A DNA stretch of 64,000 nt from Flammeovirgaceae bacterium UBA6059 (GCA_002435755.1 DIYH01000028.1:1-64000), one strand, 5' to 3'. Shown: positions 33,194 to 43,635, counted from the stretch's first letter. Numbers and translations are program-made. Notes: generated from the letters alone by a model not told the origin.

Positions 33194-35329
33194 GTGAAAG
33201 TCTTCATATCCTTAGTTGTTAGTTTACTCTTTTGTGTCCGTGCACAAGGACAGGCGGCCTGTAAGCTAATCCTCAAAGACAGGGCTACAGGTGAGACTCT
33301 ATTTGGAGTCAATATCTACCCCATAGATGATCTGAGATCAGGTCTTTCATCTGACCTAAATGGAGAAGTACTTATTGGGCAAAGCCTTCTGGACGAATTC
33401 GAAAACTGGAAGGTCACCTACATTGGCTATGATCAACTGGATCTGACCTCAGAAGACCTTAAAGGGTCTTCTGAGGTCTTGCTTAGCAGTAGTAGTACCA
33501 AACTCGCAGATGTAGTGATCCAAGCCGATCGTATGGCTGCTGAAGAGTTTACCATACAGAAGATGGATCAACTTGAGGTTTATCAAAACCCAACAGCTAA
33601 GGCTGATCCTGTGCTTGCAGTAAACAGTATGCCAGCGTCCACTACTACTGATGAATCTGCTAATATTAGCTTAAGAGGTAGCAGTCCGCTAGAAACAGGA
33701 ATCATATTGAACAATGTGCCTATCTATAATGCTGTTAAATTCTCTAATCTGAATGGAATAGGAACATTCAGTATTTTCAATACAGCTACAGTGGATCAAG
33801 TCAATGTTTTCCCAGGCAACCCTCCTCTTGAGTTCGGCAATGTCTCTTCAGGATTAATTGCAATCGAGACACTCAATAGAGTACCGGAAGCTCACTCAAC
33901 AAGTACTATCCTTTCGTTGGCAAGCTTCGGAGTGACACATACTCGTGCAATAGGGAATAGTGCGGCCGTCAGCCTGTTTAGTAACTATCAGCCATCCGGC
34001 ATCATCAAAGCCCTGAATCCAGCAGCGCTAGATGAAATTCCTTTCTTCAGGAGTTTTGATGTAGGAGTCAATTTACATGCGCAGCTAGGTAAGCGCTGGA
34101 AGGTCAAGTCATTCACATATTATCTGGAAGAAGACTATGAATTTGCCTTTAGATCACCCTCATACTCAGGTCCGTTTGTTCAAGCGACCCAACGCATGTT
34201 CACGGTTAATAATTTCTACTATCAAACAGGCGGCCATCTATTCTCACTAAATACCGGGCTCAACTTCAATGAAACAAATTTTGAGTTTAGCCGCTTTGAT
34301 ATCAGCCAACCTGGAAGAGATCAATTTGCTAGTATCAACTATCACTTCAGCAAAAATGATTGGGAACTTAAAGGGGGGCTAAGTCTGGATCACCAATCAT
34401 TTGATTTTGAAGGTGTTTTTCCCAGGTATGACTATGCATATGCCGACTTCCACCCTGCCGACAGTGGCAACTTTGACACAGCTTTAAAGATTCCAGAGCT
34501 ATACCTCTACTGTAAGCGATCATTTACTAATAAGCTTGTCTTGGGTGTCGGATATCGCAAAAATCTTGGTGCAGTCGTCGGTAGAGATTATCATAGTCTA
34601 CAGACCAATGTTTTTTATAAGATCAATGACAAGACAGAGCTTATCGCAGGTGTGGGTCAGTATAATCGTCATACTATAGATCGACGATCCTTTTCTCAAC
34701 TCGGATTCCAATCAAAGCAAGCTTCATTGGACCTGCATTGGTCTGATAACAAATGGACCCGTCAGTTCTCTATATACTACAAAACTTCTGACTTGAGCCT
34801 AACCGGAGACATGAACATGCCCAGACAACAATTGATAGGTATAGAGCTATTCGGTACTGCCAAACTCAATAGTAGATTACAGGCCCAAGCATCTCTTGCA
34901 CTTCTTACCAATCTTGATGGTCGTCCGACACTCAACCAGCTCCAAGGTACCACGGTCAATTACTTTCTTCGGGGAGAGATCAGTCAAACATTGGGGGTCG
35001 GTTGGACCATCAACATGATCGCATTGATAAGAGAAGGAAGCTATTTCCCATCTGTTGAAGACTCAGAGTTTGACGATCAACTCGGGGTTTACGTACCCTT
35101 GTTTGACGAAATTCCCGATCAGTTTTCCGCTTATCAGAATATAAGTCTAAGCGCCAGCAAACTTCAGCCCGTCAGCGAAAAACTCGCCATCGTTTACTTC
35201 CTTTCGCTTAACAATGTTTTTGATCAGAAGAACGAGCGGGACCTCATCTACAATGAAGACTACTCTGAGGCTGAAGCCGTCTATTTCTCAAGACGATTGG
35301 TCTATTTTGGGGTATCTCTGAACTTCTAA
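33194..35329 (+). CDS. TonB-dependent outer membrane receptor with carboxypeptidase-regulatory-like domain
   Basis: A 711-residue outer-membrane receptor. The start codon is GTG, followed by a signal peptide ending RAQGQ. A regulatory-like beta-sandwich (about 20-105) precedes a plug (about 115-230, with NISLRGSSPLETGIILNNVPIYNA and VFPGNPPLEFGNVSSGLIAI) and a beta-barrel ending in an aromatic residue (YFGVSLNF), as expected for BamA-assembled barrels. There is no SusD neighbour, so this is not a classical Sus pair; the substrate is unknown. Confidence 0.88.
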   Translation: MKVFISLVVSLLFCVRAQGQAACKLILKDRATGETLFGVNIYPIDDLRSGLSSDLNGEVLIGQSLLDEFENWKVTYIGYDQLDLTSEDLKGSSEVLLSSSSTKLADVVIQADRMAAEEFTIQKMDQLEVYQNPTAKADPVLAVNSMPASTTTDESANISLRGSSPLETGIILNNVPIYNAVKFSNLNGIGTFSIFNTATVDQVNVFPGNPPLEFGNVSSGLIAIETLNRVPEAHSTSTILSLASFGVTHTRAIGNSAAVSLFSNYQPSGIIKALNPAALDEIPFFRSFDVGVNLHAQLGKRWKVKSFTYYLEEDYEFAFRSPSYSGPFVQATQRMFTVNNFYYQTGGHLFSLNTGLNFNETNFEFSRFDISQPGRDQFASINYHFSKNDWELKGGLSLDHQSFDFEGVFPRYDYAYADFHPADSGNFDTALKIPELYLYCKRSFTNKLVLGVGYRKNLGAVVGRDYHSLQTNVFYKINDKTELIAGVGQYNRHTIDRRSFSQLGFQSKQASLDLHWSDNKWTRQFSIYYKTSDLSLTGDMNMPRQQLIGIELFGTAKLNSRLQAQASLALLTNLDGRPTLNQLQGTTVNYFLRGEISQTLGVGWTINMIALIREGSYFPSVEDSEFDDQLGVYVPLFDEIPDQFSAYQNISLSASKLQPVSEKLAIVYFLSLNNVFDQKNERDLIYNEDYSEAEAVYFSRRLVYFGVSLNF

Positions 35330-35358
35330 TTGGTCCACCCCCTCACTTCTTCATTTAC

Positions 35359-35389
35359 TTTGCCCAATTGGATTTATCACCTACTTTTG
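35359..35389 (+). promoter_or_regulatory. Promoter of sucD
   Basis: TTTG (35359-35362), 19-nt spacer, then TACTTTTG (35382-35389): exact matches to both Bacteroidota promoter boxes. The sucD ATG follows 21 nt later. Confidence 0.7.
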
Positions 35390-35410
35390 CGGCAAACGAT
35401 TTCAAACAAC

Positions 35411-36283
35411 ATGAGCGTACTCGTCAACAAGCATTCTAAAGTCATTGTACAAGGATTTACAGGTAGTGAAGGTACATTTCACGCCTCTCAAATGATAGAA
35501 TATGGCACCAATGTCGTAGGAGGTGTAACCCCTGGAAAAGGTGGTCAAAAACATCTTGATAAGCCTGTATTCAATACGGTAGCTGACGCTGTTGAGTCAA
35601 CTGGCGCTGATGTATCCATCATATTTGTTCCTCCTGCATTTGCTGCAGATGCTGTGATGGAAGCGGCTGATGCCGGTATTAAAGTGATCATTACTATTAC
35701 TGAGGGTATTCCTGTTAAGGACATGATTGCTGCTAAGCGATATGTTAAGGCACGCGGTGCAACACTCGTAGGACCTAACTGTCCGGGCGTTATCACTCCT
35801 GATGGCGCCAAAGTGGGTATTATGCCCGGGTTTGTTTTCAAGCATGGCCGTATCGGGATCGTGTCAAAATCAGGAACGCTGACCTATGAAGCAGCTGACC
35901 AGGTTGTAAAAGTAGGTTTGGGCATTTCTACAGCGATAGGAATAGGTGGTGACCCTATCATTGGCACCTCAACCAAAGAAGCTGTGCAACTATTGATGGA
36001 TGATCCTGAAACCGATGGTATCGTCATGATCGGTGAGATTGGTGGTAACTACGAAGCAGAAGCAGCAAGGTGGGTAAAGGATAGTGGTAATAAGAAGCCA
36101 GTGGTAGGATTCATAGCTGGTCAAACAGCGCCTCCTGGTAGAAGAATGGGGCACGCTGGTGCGATCATCGGTGGCAAAGATGATACCGCAGAAGCTAAGA
36201 TGAAGATCATGTCGGAATGCGGCATCAACGTAGTAAGCTCTCCAGCGAATATTGGTGAGACGATGAAGTCGGTGCTGTCTTAG
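35411..36283 (+). CDS. sucD: Succinate-CoA ligase subunit alpha
   Basis: The alpha subunit of succinyl-CoA synthetase, which makes ATP/GTP from succinyl-CoA in the TCA cycle. The 290-residue protein starts MSVLVNKHSKVIVQGFTGSEGTFH, has the CoA-binding Rossmann domain, VGPNCPGVITP and the phosphorylated His248 in GRRMGHAGAIIGG. The open frame extends back to 35330, but ATG 35411 gives the standard length and follows a strong promoter. The beta subunit gene sucC is not in the window. Confidence 0.97.
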   Translation: MSVLVNKHSKVIVQGFTGSEGTFHASQMIEYGTNVVGGVTPGKGGQKHLDKPVFNTVADAVESTGADVSIIFVPPAFAADAVMEAADAGIKVIITITEGIPVKDMIAAKRYVKARGATLVGPNCPGVITPDGAKVGIMPGFVFKHGRIGIVSKSGTLTYEAADQVVKVGLGISTAIGIGGDPIIGTSTKEAVQLLMDDPETDGIVMIGEIGGNYEAEAARWVKDSGNKKPVVGFIAGQTAPPGRRMGHAGAIIGGKDDTAEAKMKIMSECGINVVSSPANIGETMKSVLS

Positions 36284-36306
36284 TTCAGACAATTACGAAA
36301 TTTTAT

Positions 36307-36330
36307 AATCCCGCTCATGCGGGATTTTTT
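36307..36330 (+). terminator. Terminator of sucD
   Basis: Perfect 8-bp stem AATCCCGC/GCGGGATT with loop TCAT and a run of T to 36330. Confidence 0.9.
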
Positions 36331-36394
36331 GGTTGAAGTAAATTCGTTTATTGTCAACCTACATATAGTTAGAATCTACTGCTATGATCCACGC

Positions 36395-38731
36395 ATGAAA
36401 GCCTTTTTTGCGGTCTTATCAGTTTGCCTATGGTCATGGAGCACTTGCCATGCCAACAGTGATAATAAGATCATTGATGGTGTTTTGGACCTGCGAAATG
36501 TCAATTTTGATCAGATAACAGAGGCAACAGGGCAGGTGTATTTCCAATGGCAAGAGTTAACCTCAAAGCCACCCTCTCATGAAACATCATTCATTGACTT
36601 CCCATCGATTTGGGCTAACCAGCGCATAGGTAGCGACCAGATCACGCCATTCGGGTACGGGACCTATCAATGCTACATCATTTTACCGGAAGAGGTGGTT
36701 GACCAAGCTGATCTCGCCATTGGTATGGCTGATATCTATTCATCATATGCGCTCTATATCGGGGACCAGTTGCTAGGTCACAATGGAGAAGTCGCAGAAA
36801 CAAAGGAAGCTTATACTCCTTACTGGAAACCTCAAAGCATCCGCTTTACTCCAACCAACGATACAATACTCCTTTCCATTCAGGTAGCTAATTTCGACCA
36901 TTCCAAAGGTGGTATCAGGGAACCTCTACTAATCAGTTTTGCTGAAGTGATGGACAACTATTATGCAGATAACAATGCATATGACTATATCCTGATGGGC
37001 TGCTTACTAATGGGCGGGTTGTTTTTCCTAGGACTGTACCTCTTCGGTCAAAACGAAACATCGATGCTTCTTTTTTCAGTTTTTTGTATTGTCTATAGCT
37101 ACAGGATCACAGGAGCAAAAAACTATAGTCTCCACTACCTGGTAGATTATATCCCTTGGCGAGGGGCTGTCACCGCTGAGTATGCCACACTATTTTTATC
37201 TGGGGTACTCTTTATTGCTTACAACTATTTTTTGTATCCGAAGGAGTTTAACAAGACGATCTTCAGAGTAGCAGCAGGTGCCTGTCTGGCTTTTTTCCTC
37301 GCTACCTTATTGCTACCGATTAAGTACTTCACACAGCTGCTTACCCCTTTTTTTATAGTCATCCTTGTGACCATACCCTACTTCTTCTACACCTATGTGA
37401 TGGCGGTTCGACATAAACGCGATGGGGCGCTCATCGCTTTGCTAAGCGTCACGACCATAGTCATGTCATTCAGCTATGATATACTCGCCTATATGGGCTT
37501 CTTTATCAAGAACAACATGATCATCTTCGGAAGCTATATCTCTTTCTTCTTTCTTCAGTCGCTAATACTGTCGTTTAGGTTTGCCAAGTCGCATAAGACA
37601 GCTTTATATGAAGCACAGCAAGCGGCTACCGCAAAAACCAATTTCCTGTCTACCATGTCGCACGAGATCCGTACACCACTCAATGCTGTAGTCGGGATGT
37701 CGGACCTACTCAAAGTAAGTGGCGAACAAAAAGAGAACCTACAGTCCCTTAAGTATTCATCTAAACAGCTGCTGTGGCTCATCAATGATATACTGGACTT
37801 TACCAAAATTGATGCTGGAAAAGTAGAGTTTGAGTTGATGCCTGTTGATCTGCATCAAACGCTAAAAAACCTGTTCAAAACACATAAAGCCAATGTCGAC
37901 AAGCCAGCTTCGGTTGAGTGCAAACTGAGGATTGATGATAGTACGCCCAGATATATATTGTGTGATAAACTTAGACTGACTCAAGTACTGTCCAATCTCT
38001 TCAGCAATGCCATCAAGTTTACAAAAGAGGGCTCGATCACTCTAGAGGTCAATTGTATCAATATTCGTAAGTCTACCGTCACACTTGAGTTTTCAGTAGA
38101 AGATACAGGGATAGGTATACCTGCCAATAAGCAACGAGACATCTTTGATATTTTTACTCAAGCCAGCAGCTCGACTACACGTAAATATGGGGGCACAGGG
38201 CTCGGTCTTGCTATCACCAAGAGGCTGTTGAACTTACAAGGCAGTGAGATAAGGGTAAGCAGCAAGGAGGGTATAGGCTCGAGGTTTTCTTTTGTACAGA
38301 GGTTTGACCTTACTGCAGAAGGTGAATACCAAGAATTCACCAAAGCCCAAAAATCAGAAGAGGGCCTACTTGAAGGTAAAAACATCTTGCTCGTGGAGGA
38401 TAATGAGATGAACATCCTAGTAGCATCCAGATATCTTAATAAGTGGAAAACCAATGTTGATGTGGCTAAAAGTGGCTTTGAAGCTATAGAAAAATACCAG
38501 GACCATGACCTCATCCTGATGGATCTGCAGATGCCGGAAATGGACGGGTATACAGCTTCGCTAAAAATAAGAGAGCAAAATGCTTCCGTGCCCATTGTCG
38601 CACTTACTGCTTCTGCTTTGTTGGATGTTCGTGAGAAAGTGATCGAAAGTGGTATGAATGATTATATCACCAAACCGTTTGTCCCGGAGGAGCTGTACTC
38701 AAAAATGGTGAAGTACATTATCAAGGCATAA
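36395..38731 (+). CDS. Hybrid sensor histidine kinase/response regulator with 7TMR-DISM sensor
   Basis: A 778-residue hybrid kinase. After a signal peptide comes a periplasmic DISMED2-type jelly-roll (about 30-185), which resembles carbohydrate-binding folds, then seven transmembrane helices (about 195-385). The HisKA domain carries the phospho-accepting His423 in STMSHEIRTPLNAVVG. An ATPase domain (NLFSNAIKFTKEG, EDTGIGIP, GGTGLGLAI) and a receiver domain with Asp710 in LILMDLQMPEMDG follow. There is no output DNA-binding domain. The frame opens at 36317 inside the sucD terminator, so I start at ATG 36395. Confidence 0.92.
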   Translation: MKAFFAVLSVCLWSWSTCHANSDNKIIDGVLDLRNVNFDQITEATGQVYFQWQELTSKPPSHETSFIDFPSIWANQRIGSDQITPFGYGTYQCYIILPEEVVDQADLAIGMADIYSSYALYIGDQLLGHNGEVAETKEAYTPYWKPQSIRFTPTNDTILLSIQVANFDHSKGGIREPLLISFAEVMDNYYADNNAYDYILMGCLLMGGLFFLGLYLFGQNETSMLLFSVFCIVYSYRITGAKNYSLHYLVDYIPWRGAVTAEYATLFLSGVLFIAYNYFLYPKEFNKTIFRVAAGACLAFFLATLLLPIKYFTQLLTPFFIVILVTIPYFFYTYVMAVRHKRDGALIALLSVTTIVMSFSYDILAYMGFFIKNNMIIFGSYISFFFLQSLILSFRFAKSHKTALYEAQQAATAKTNFLSTMSHEIRTPLNAVVGMSDLLKVSGEQKENLQSLKYSSKQLLWLINDILDFTKIDAGKVEFELMPVDLHQTLKNLFKTHKANVDKPASVECKLRIDDSTPRYILCDKLRLTQVLSNLFSNAIKFTKEGSITLEVNCINIRKSTVTLEFSVEDTGIGIPANKQRDIFDIFTQASSSTTRKYGGTGLGLAITKRLLNLQGSEIRVSSKEGIGSRFSFVQRFDLTAEGEYQEFTKAQKSEEGLLEGKNILLVEDNEMNILVASRYLNKWKTNVDVAKSGFEAIEKYQDHDLILMDLQMPEMDGYTASLKIREQNASVPIVALTASALLDVREKVIESGMNDYITKPFVPEELYSKMVKYIIKA

Positions 38732-38816
38732 AAAGAGAATTTTTAAACTCTCGGTTCTCAATCAACCAAGACACAAAATGATCAAGCCTATCCCCTTATA
38801 CACTTGACCAATCCCT

Positions 38817-41285
38817 TCATTCATCTTTCAGCACATTCACCGGATTTTCAGTTGCTGCCTTGATCGACTGATAAAGCACGGCGAAAAATGCTAGCGATAA
38901 GCCGATCATACCAGCGATCAAAAATATGTCAGGCTGGATAGCCACACGGTACTCGAAATCAGCCAACCATTCAGAGCCTGCAAAATGAGCAAGAGGACCT
39001 GCCACCAGCAACGCATAGACTGCCAGCCGTGCAAAGTCTCTGGTGAGCATCAATACCAGTTGTACAACATTGGCGCCAAGCACTTTCCTGATACCTATCT
39101 CTTTCGCACGTTTCTCAGCAGCAAAGCTCGCTAAACCAAACAAGCCCAGGCCAGCGATCATGATCGCAAGAATTGTAAAAAAATTGAGCAGTTGACCTAA
39201 TCGTTGCTCGGACTGGAACACTTCAAAGAATGCCTCATCAGTAAATCGATAGCGAAAAGGAATTGAAGGCTCCATCGATTTCCATTTGTTCTCCACATCA
39301 CTGAGGAGTTGTTGTAGTTGATTTCCGGTAAGGTCTTGATTCAGCCTAATGGAGATATAGTCAACATTGCGATTGAAGATACGTGCACCATAGGTAAACA
39401 GCATCAAAGGTTCTATCGGTGAGTATAGGCTAGCAAAATGAAAGTCTTTCATCACCCCCACCACATTGAAACGGGTTTCGCTCGGCGTATAAACCACTTT
39501 CTTTCCGATAAGGTCTTCCGATAGGTCCCATCCCAAGGCTTGAGCCGTTTTCTCATTGATAATTACATTGCCTTGTTCGGCACCAAACTCCTCTCCAAAA
39601 AAACGTCCCTGGACCAGCTCCACACCCAGAGTATTCCCATAGTTCTCATCAGCAACTATGTAAGAAATAGGTATCTCTCCAACTTCTGTATTCCCACTAG
39701 TGAAGTGATCACTGTTCCATACGAAAGGTGGTGTACTCTCCGAGCGACTAACGTCCGCAATCAATGGAAAGGCTTTTAGTTCATCAATAAGCGTTTCTTG
39801 CTTCTGACCTAAACGCTGACTTTGTGATATAACTATGAGGTTGTCCTGATCAAAACCCAGACTTCTCTCCTGCAGAAAATTGAGCTGGCGGTAAACCAAC
39901 AGACTCAAGATGATCAGACTGGTAGAAATGACAAACTGTGAGAAGACCAACACCGATTTTAAGTTGGTCCCACTTTTGGTTGTATCAAGTTTCCCTTTGA
40001 GCGCCTTGACCGGACCAACCCTGGCTATAATCCATGATGGATAGGTACCACTCATAAGTCCGGCACTGACCATCATCAATATCAACAAGCCTATGAGATA
40101 GGGTTTATCCACAATATCCAGGGCCAGATCATTCTCAAAAGTATAATTAAAGTACGGAAGTGCGATCTCGGTTAGCCCAATAGCGAGCACAACCCCAAGA
40201 GCAGACAAAATCATCGACTCCATGATAAACTGCAACATAAGATTCTCCTTGCTAGCACCTATCGACTTACGTACCCCCACCTCTTTTAACCTGCCAGCAT
40301 ACCTGGCTGTAGCCATATTGGTGTAATTGACACATGCCAATATGAGAATAAGCGCTCCCACTACAATGAATAGATATACCCGCTTAATGTCACTAACCGG
40401 ACCCAGTCGATTCGGTGACTCTACCGACTTCAACCAAATGTCCTGAATAGGTAGTAGAAAGAGATTCCAGTCTTTGCCGGAAGAAGTATATTCTTCGAAT
40501 GTCTGACCATAAACGCGCATCAATGAGGCTTCCGCTTCATAAGACGGCAACTCAAATAAGGTCTTCCTGACTAACTCAACATCTGCGTCCGGCAGCAGCT
40601 TGACATAGGTAACAAAGCCAGACCAGATCCAACTCCATTGCATTCTTTTGACGTTTTCATAAGAGTTGGTACTCGTGATGATCTCAGCTCTGAAATGCAT
40701 GTTTGACGGTAAGTCGGTCATGACACCAGTCACTCGATAGGACTGAGCAACGTCTCCATTGGTTATCTCGATAATTTTGCCCAAAGCTTCTTCACCATCA
40801 AAATACTTGGTGGCTATAGCTTCAGTAAGTACTACGCTATTGGGCTGACCGAGCGCTGAGACGCGATCACCAGATACAAACCGGAAACTGAAGATGTCAA
40901 AAAAATTGCTATCTGCAGCCAATAGATGCATTTCCTCAAATGAGACCTTCTGTCCTCCTTTCTCGATAGACACTAAGGATGTATTAGGTGTCATCACATG
41001 GGTTACCGTCTCTATTCCTGGTACGTTAGCACGAATGGCCGGAGCAACTGCTGGACCCGTAGAACCAAAGCGCTCATATGCATCGCCCCAAATGAAAGTC
41101 TGATCCACACGATAAAGGTGATCAACGTCTTCATAGAATGAGTCATATGAGAGCTCCTTCTCGACGTAGAGCCAAAGCAGAAGAAAAACACCAAGTGCAG
41201 TTCCTAACCCAGCAATATTGAGGATGGAGTAGAACTTTTGCTTCTTGAGATTACGAATGCTTACTAGGAATAGATTTCGGAACAT
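38817..41285 (-). CDS. FtsX/MacB-type ABC transporter permease
   Basis: An 822-residue permease with two FtsX-like halves, each with an N-terminal transmembrane helix, a large periplasmic MacB-PCD domain and three further helices (KEVGVRKSIGASKENLMLQF in the first half, KEIGIRKVLGANVVQLVLML in the second, the usual cytoplasmic coupling loops). Bacteroidota carry many such orphan permeases, probably working with a separate LolD/MacB-like ATPase on lipoproteins, peptides or antimicrobial compounds. The longest frame begins with TTG at 41315; ATG 41285 gives the usual MFRNLF start. Confidence 0.9.
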   Translation of the reverse strand: MFRNLFLVSIRNLKKQKFYSILNIAGLGTALGVFLLLWLYVEKELSYDSFYEDVDHLYRVDQTFIWGDAYERFGSTGPAVAPAIRANVPGIETVTHVMTPNTSLVSIEKGGQKVSFEEMHLLAADSNFFDIFSFRFVSGDRVSALGQPNSVVLTEAIATKYFDGEEALGKIIEITNGDVAQSYRVTGVMTDLPSNMHFRAEIITSTNSYENVKRMQWSWIWSGFVTYVKLLPDADVELVRKTLFELPSYEAEASLMRVYGQTFEEYTSSGKDWNLFLLPIQDIWLKSVESPNRLGPVSDIKRVYLFIVVGALILILACVNYTNMATARYAGRLKEVGVRKSIGASKENLMLQFIMESMILSALGVVLAIGLTEIALPYFNYTFENDLALDIVDKPYLIGLLILMMVSAGLMSGTYPSWIIARVGPVKALKGKLDTTKSGTNLKSVLVFSQFVISTSLIILSLLVYRQLNFLQERSLGFDQDNLIVISQSQRLGQKQETLIDELKAFPLIADVSRSESTPPFVWNSDHFTSGNTEVGEIPISYIVADENYGNTLGVELVQGRFFGEEFGAEQGNVIINEKTAQALGWDLSEDLIGKKVVYTPSETRFNVVGVMKDFHFASLYSPIEPLMLFTYGARIFNRNVDYISIRLNQDLTGNQLQQLLSDVENKWKSMEPSIPFRYRFTDEAFFEVFQSEQRLGQLLNFFTILAIMIAGLGLFGLASFAAEKRAKEIGIRKVLGANVVQLVLMLTRDFARLAVYALLVAGPLAHFAGSEWLADFEYRVAIQPDIFLIAGMIGLSLAFFAVLYQSIKAATENPVNVLKDE

Positions 41286-41497
41286 GTCGATCAATTTAGG
41301 AACAATGCCATTCAACTTGCATACCAGAAGTTTTCTTTTTGACTATCAATGAGTTAGAGTTTATCAGAGTCAAGTCATTCGTTCGAGAACCATCACCACC
41401 GTCCGATATCAGACACTTTGGCAAGTTACGGCTATCCACGAGAACCAATTAACGTGATTGAAAAATGCCAAGTACTAGTTAGATACTATACAAATAT

Positions 41498-41505
41498 TAC
41501 ATTTG
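41498..41505 (+). promoter_or_regulatory. Probable -7 box of the FkbM methyltransferase gene
   Basis: TACATTTG matches TAnnTTTG and ends 12 nt before ATG 41518. No clear -33 box. Confidence 0.4.
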
Positions 41506-41517
41506 TGATTATCAACC

Positions 41518-42351
41518 ATGTCTAACAGCCCACTTGCCTATTATACTCGGGCGGCCGAATACATATTTAGTCGCTACGTGTTGAAACGGCCATACCTAAT
41601 TGGCACTTCTGATGAGTATGCTCTACGTCTCAAGTTCAAAACGCAAGATGGCGGAGGTCGGGCTATCTTCAAAAAAGGTACTTATGAACCCGAGATTAGC
41701 GAACTACTAATCAGAAATCTCAAATTGAAAGCTGATGATGTAGTGCTCGATGTAGGGGCGAATATCGGTTGGTATTCGCTGTTGATGTCACGATTCGAGA
41801 ATAACGACATTCGCATTCACTGCTTCGAACCTGATCCTGACAACTACCAATGTCTTACTCATAACCTAGCCATGAACGGCACGGTCAATGTCACGGCTCA
41901 CAATATGGGTGTCTCTGATACCACTGGGGTCAAAACGTTATATCTGTACAAAAAGAGTAACACGGGTAGGCACTCGATGCTCGAAATCAATACGGGCGAT
42001 AGCATAGAGGTAAAAACTGTGAGTTTTGACGATTTCCTTGAGCAACAGCATATTGAGGTATCAAAAGTTAGATTTCTCAAGATTGATATAGAAGGATTTG
42101 AATACTATGCCTTTAAGGGAGGAACGAGGCTCTTAAACACGCTTCCCTATATTATTGCAGAGTTCTCCCCAGGCTATATGCGAAAAGGAGGTGTTGACCC
42201 GTCTGATCTTATACAGTTGATGGAAGATCATGCCTACACCCCCTATATGATCGACCAAGGTATTAATGAGGTGACAGCAGAAGTCCTTTTGCGAAAAGAA
42301 CACAATATCAATATTTTTTGGGTCAAGTCAGGGTATCCTGTTTGGCGATAG
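41518..42351 (+). CDS. FkbM-family SAM-dependent methyltransferase
   Basis: A 277-residue methyltransferase. SAM-binding motif I is VVLDVGANIGWYSLLMSRF (about residue 75), followed by IHCFEPDPDNYQCLTHNL, VSDTTGVKTLYLYK and FLKIDIEGFEYYAFKGG, the FkbM pattern. Family members O-methylate sugars or polyketide hydroxyls. The convergent GT25 gene next to it suggests a role in modifying a surface glycan; that link is inference. Confidence 0.88.
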   Translation: MSNSPLAYYTRAAEYIFSRYVLKRPYLIGTSDEYALRLKFKTQDGGGRAIFKKGTYEPEISELLIRNLKLKADDVVLDVGANIGWYSLLMSRFENNDIRIHCFEPDPDNYQCLTHNLAMNGTVNVTAHNMGVSDTTGVKTLYLYKKSNTGRHSMLEINTGDSIEVKTVSFDDFLEQQHIEVSKVRFLKIDIEGFEYYAFKGGTRLLNTLPYIIAEFSPGYMRKGGVDPSDLIQLMEDHAYTPYMIDQGINEVTAEVLLRKEHNINIFWVKSGYPVWR

Positions 42352-42364
42352 TCTAGACATCTGT

Positions 42365-43144
42365 TTAATATTTGTTTGTCTGTGAATCGAAAGCTCCTTT
42401 GCCGGTATTAGATATCGGCTCAAAGAACTTATGGATCCAAAGATACCCGTTGAGATATCGATTTGTGATCAAGTGAGAAAACAGGTTGTCAGCATTGAGT
42501 TTGATCGGCCGATTGAAGGCAGCCAGTTTTTTACACGCGCCAAGAGTCAGTGCATAAGCGTAAGCACCTTCCTGATTACCGGCCCTCATGAGTGTATTGG
42601 TCACTGACTCAGGGTAGGTGTTGAGTATCCTGCGCACAGACCAACGATGCAATCCCAACAATCTCAGTACTATGTACCATCCTTGCTTCAGCCATCCTAA
42701 AACGGGTGCTCTTTCATTTTTCCAATAACCCAAGTATGCCAGTTCCCAATTTTGTGGTAGCTCTTGGAGGTTCCTTTGTAGTTGGTCAAGATGCTGATCA
42801 ATAAGCGCAACATCATCTTCCAGTACAAGGATACGATTATAGCCGTTGGTAATAGCATTTTTGTATACTTGTAAATGGCTAAGTGCGCATGCTACTTCAC
42901 CAGCTCTCAGTGGTTTACCCAACCGACTTAGCTTAAGATGAGCCTTCTGATCATAGTGCTCTGAAATTTCAGCTTCAGAGAGCTTTTTCCTATCAGTGCC
43001 CTCAACCATTTCAAAATCTAACCCTTCCAATAGCCTTTGCATGTACTGCTGTCGCTCCGATAGACGTGGAATGCTAACGACATATACCTTATCGAAATAA
43101 GCATTGAGGTATTTGAAAAACTCTTGATGAGATGGATTGGACAT
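42365..43144 (-). CDS. Glycosyltransferase family 25 (LPS biosynthesis type)
   Basis: A 259-residue GT25 enzyme of the LOS/LPS galactosyltransferase type. The start of the fold is FDKVYVVSIPRLSERQQYMQRLL, with GEVACALSHLQVYKNAI and the metal-binding RILVLEDDVAL. These transferases act at the cytoplasmic face on LPS core or related acceptors. The open frame starts with TTG at 43162; ATG 43144 (MSNPSHQEFF) is more likely. It is convergent with the FkbM gene, 13 bp apart. Confidence 0.87.
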   Translation of the reverse strand: MSNPSHQEFFKYLNAYFDKVYVVSIPRLSERQQYMQRLLEGLDFEMVEGTDRKKLSEAEISEHYDQKAHLKLSRLGKPLRAGEVACALSHLQVYKNAITNGYNRILVLEDDVALIDQHLDQLQRNLQELPQNWELAYLGYWKNERAPVLGWLKQGWYIVLRLLGLHRWSVRRILNTYPESVTNTLMRAGNQEGAYAYALTLGACKKLAAFNRPIKLNADNLFSHLITNRYLNGYLWIHKFFEPISNTGKGAFDSQTNKY

Positions 43145-43230
43145 TACAAGATCAGGATACAAACAAAAATGCAGCTAACCACACACTAAAAATGAAGAAG
43201 AGTCAACAATGTATGCGTAAGGATGCTAGA

Positions 43231-43635
43231 TCAAAGGTCTACTTTTTCGTAATACACAAGGTACCACCGTCCCTTGATCCGCTCAAACCTCCGCTCTATG
43301 TAAAAACCTGAATCTCGGAGCTTGACCTTGTCCACGACCTCACCATCTTTCCTTATGATCTCGGTATCGTAATTGGATGCCGTAATTTCGGTCACTTTAC
43401 CACGATGCATTTCCCAACCTTCTCTCGTCCAGGAGCTCGTGCCCTGGTCATCAGTTAGTTGACCTTCCAAAGGAAAAGCAACCCGGTCGAGTTGAAAATC
43501 CATCTCCTCGTGAAATCGATCATAGAACGTTTCAAAGTCTTCATCTACGGGTGTTACCACAATTTTCTTCTGGCAGGATGAAATCAGCAAGACCAGTACT
43601 ATTCCCATCCCAAAGGAGTATTTCAAGTGATTCAT
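43231..43635 (-). CDS. Small lipoprotein, DUF4348-like
   Basis: A 134-residue lipoprotein: signal peptide with lipobox ISSC (Cys21), then a ~110-residue domain (FETFYDRFHEEMDFQLDRVAFPLEGQL..., ending RRFERIKGRWYLVYYEKVDL). The pattern of an FPL segment followed by a WYL strand resembles Bacteroidota DUF4348 proteins, but I hold that loosely. Function is unknown. Confidence 0.7.
   Translation of the reverse strand: MNHLKYSFGMGIVLVLLISSCQKKIVVTPVDEDFETFYDRFHEEMDFQLDRVAFPLEGQLTDDQGTSSWTREGWEMHRGKVTEITASNYDTEIIRKDGEVVDKVKLRDSGFYIERRFERIKGRWYLVYYEKVDL

Noticed and set aside
36317..36394. Upstream start of the hybrid histidine kinase
   Set aside because: This ATG lies inside the sucD terminator and would add residues before a good signal peptide that begins at 36395.
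38730..38765. Terminator after the hybrid histidine kinase
   Set aside because: Only a 4-bp stem (GAGA/TCTC) can form around an AT-rich loop and no proper T tract follows.
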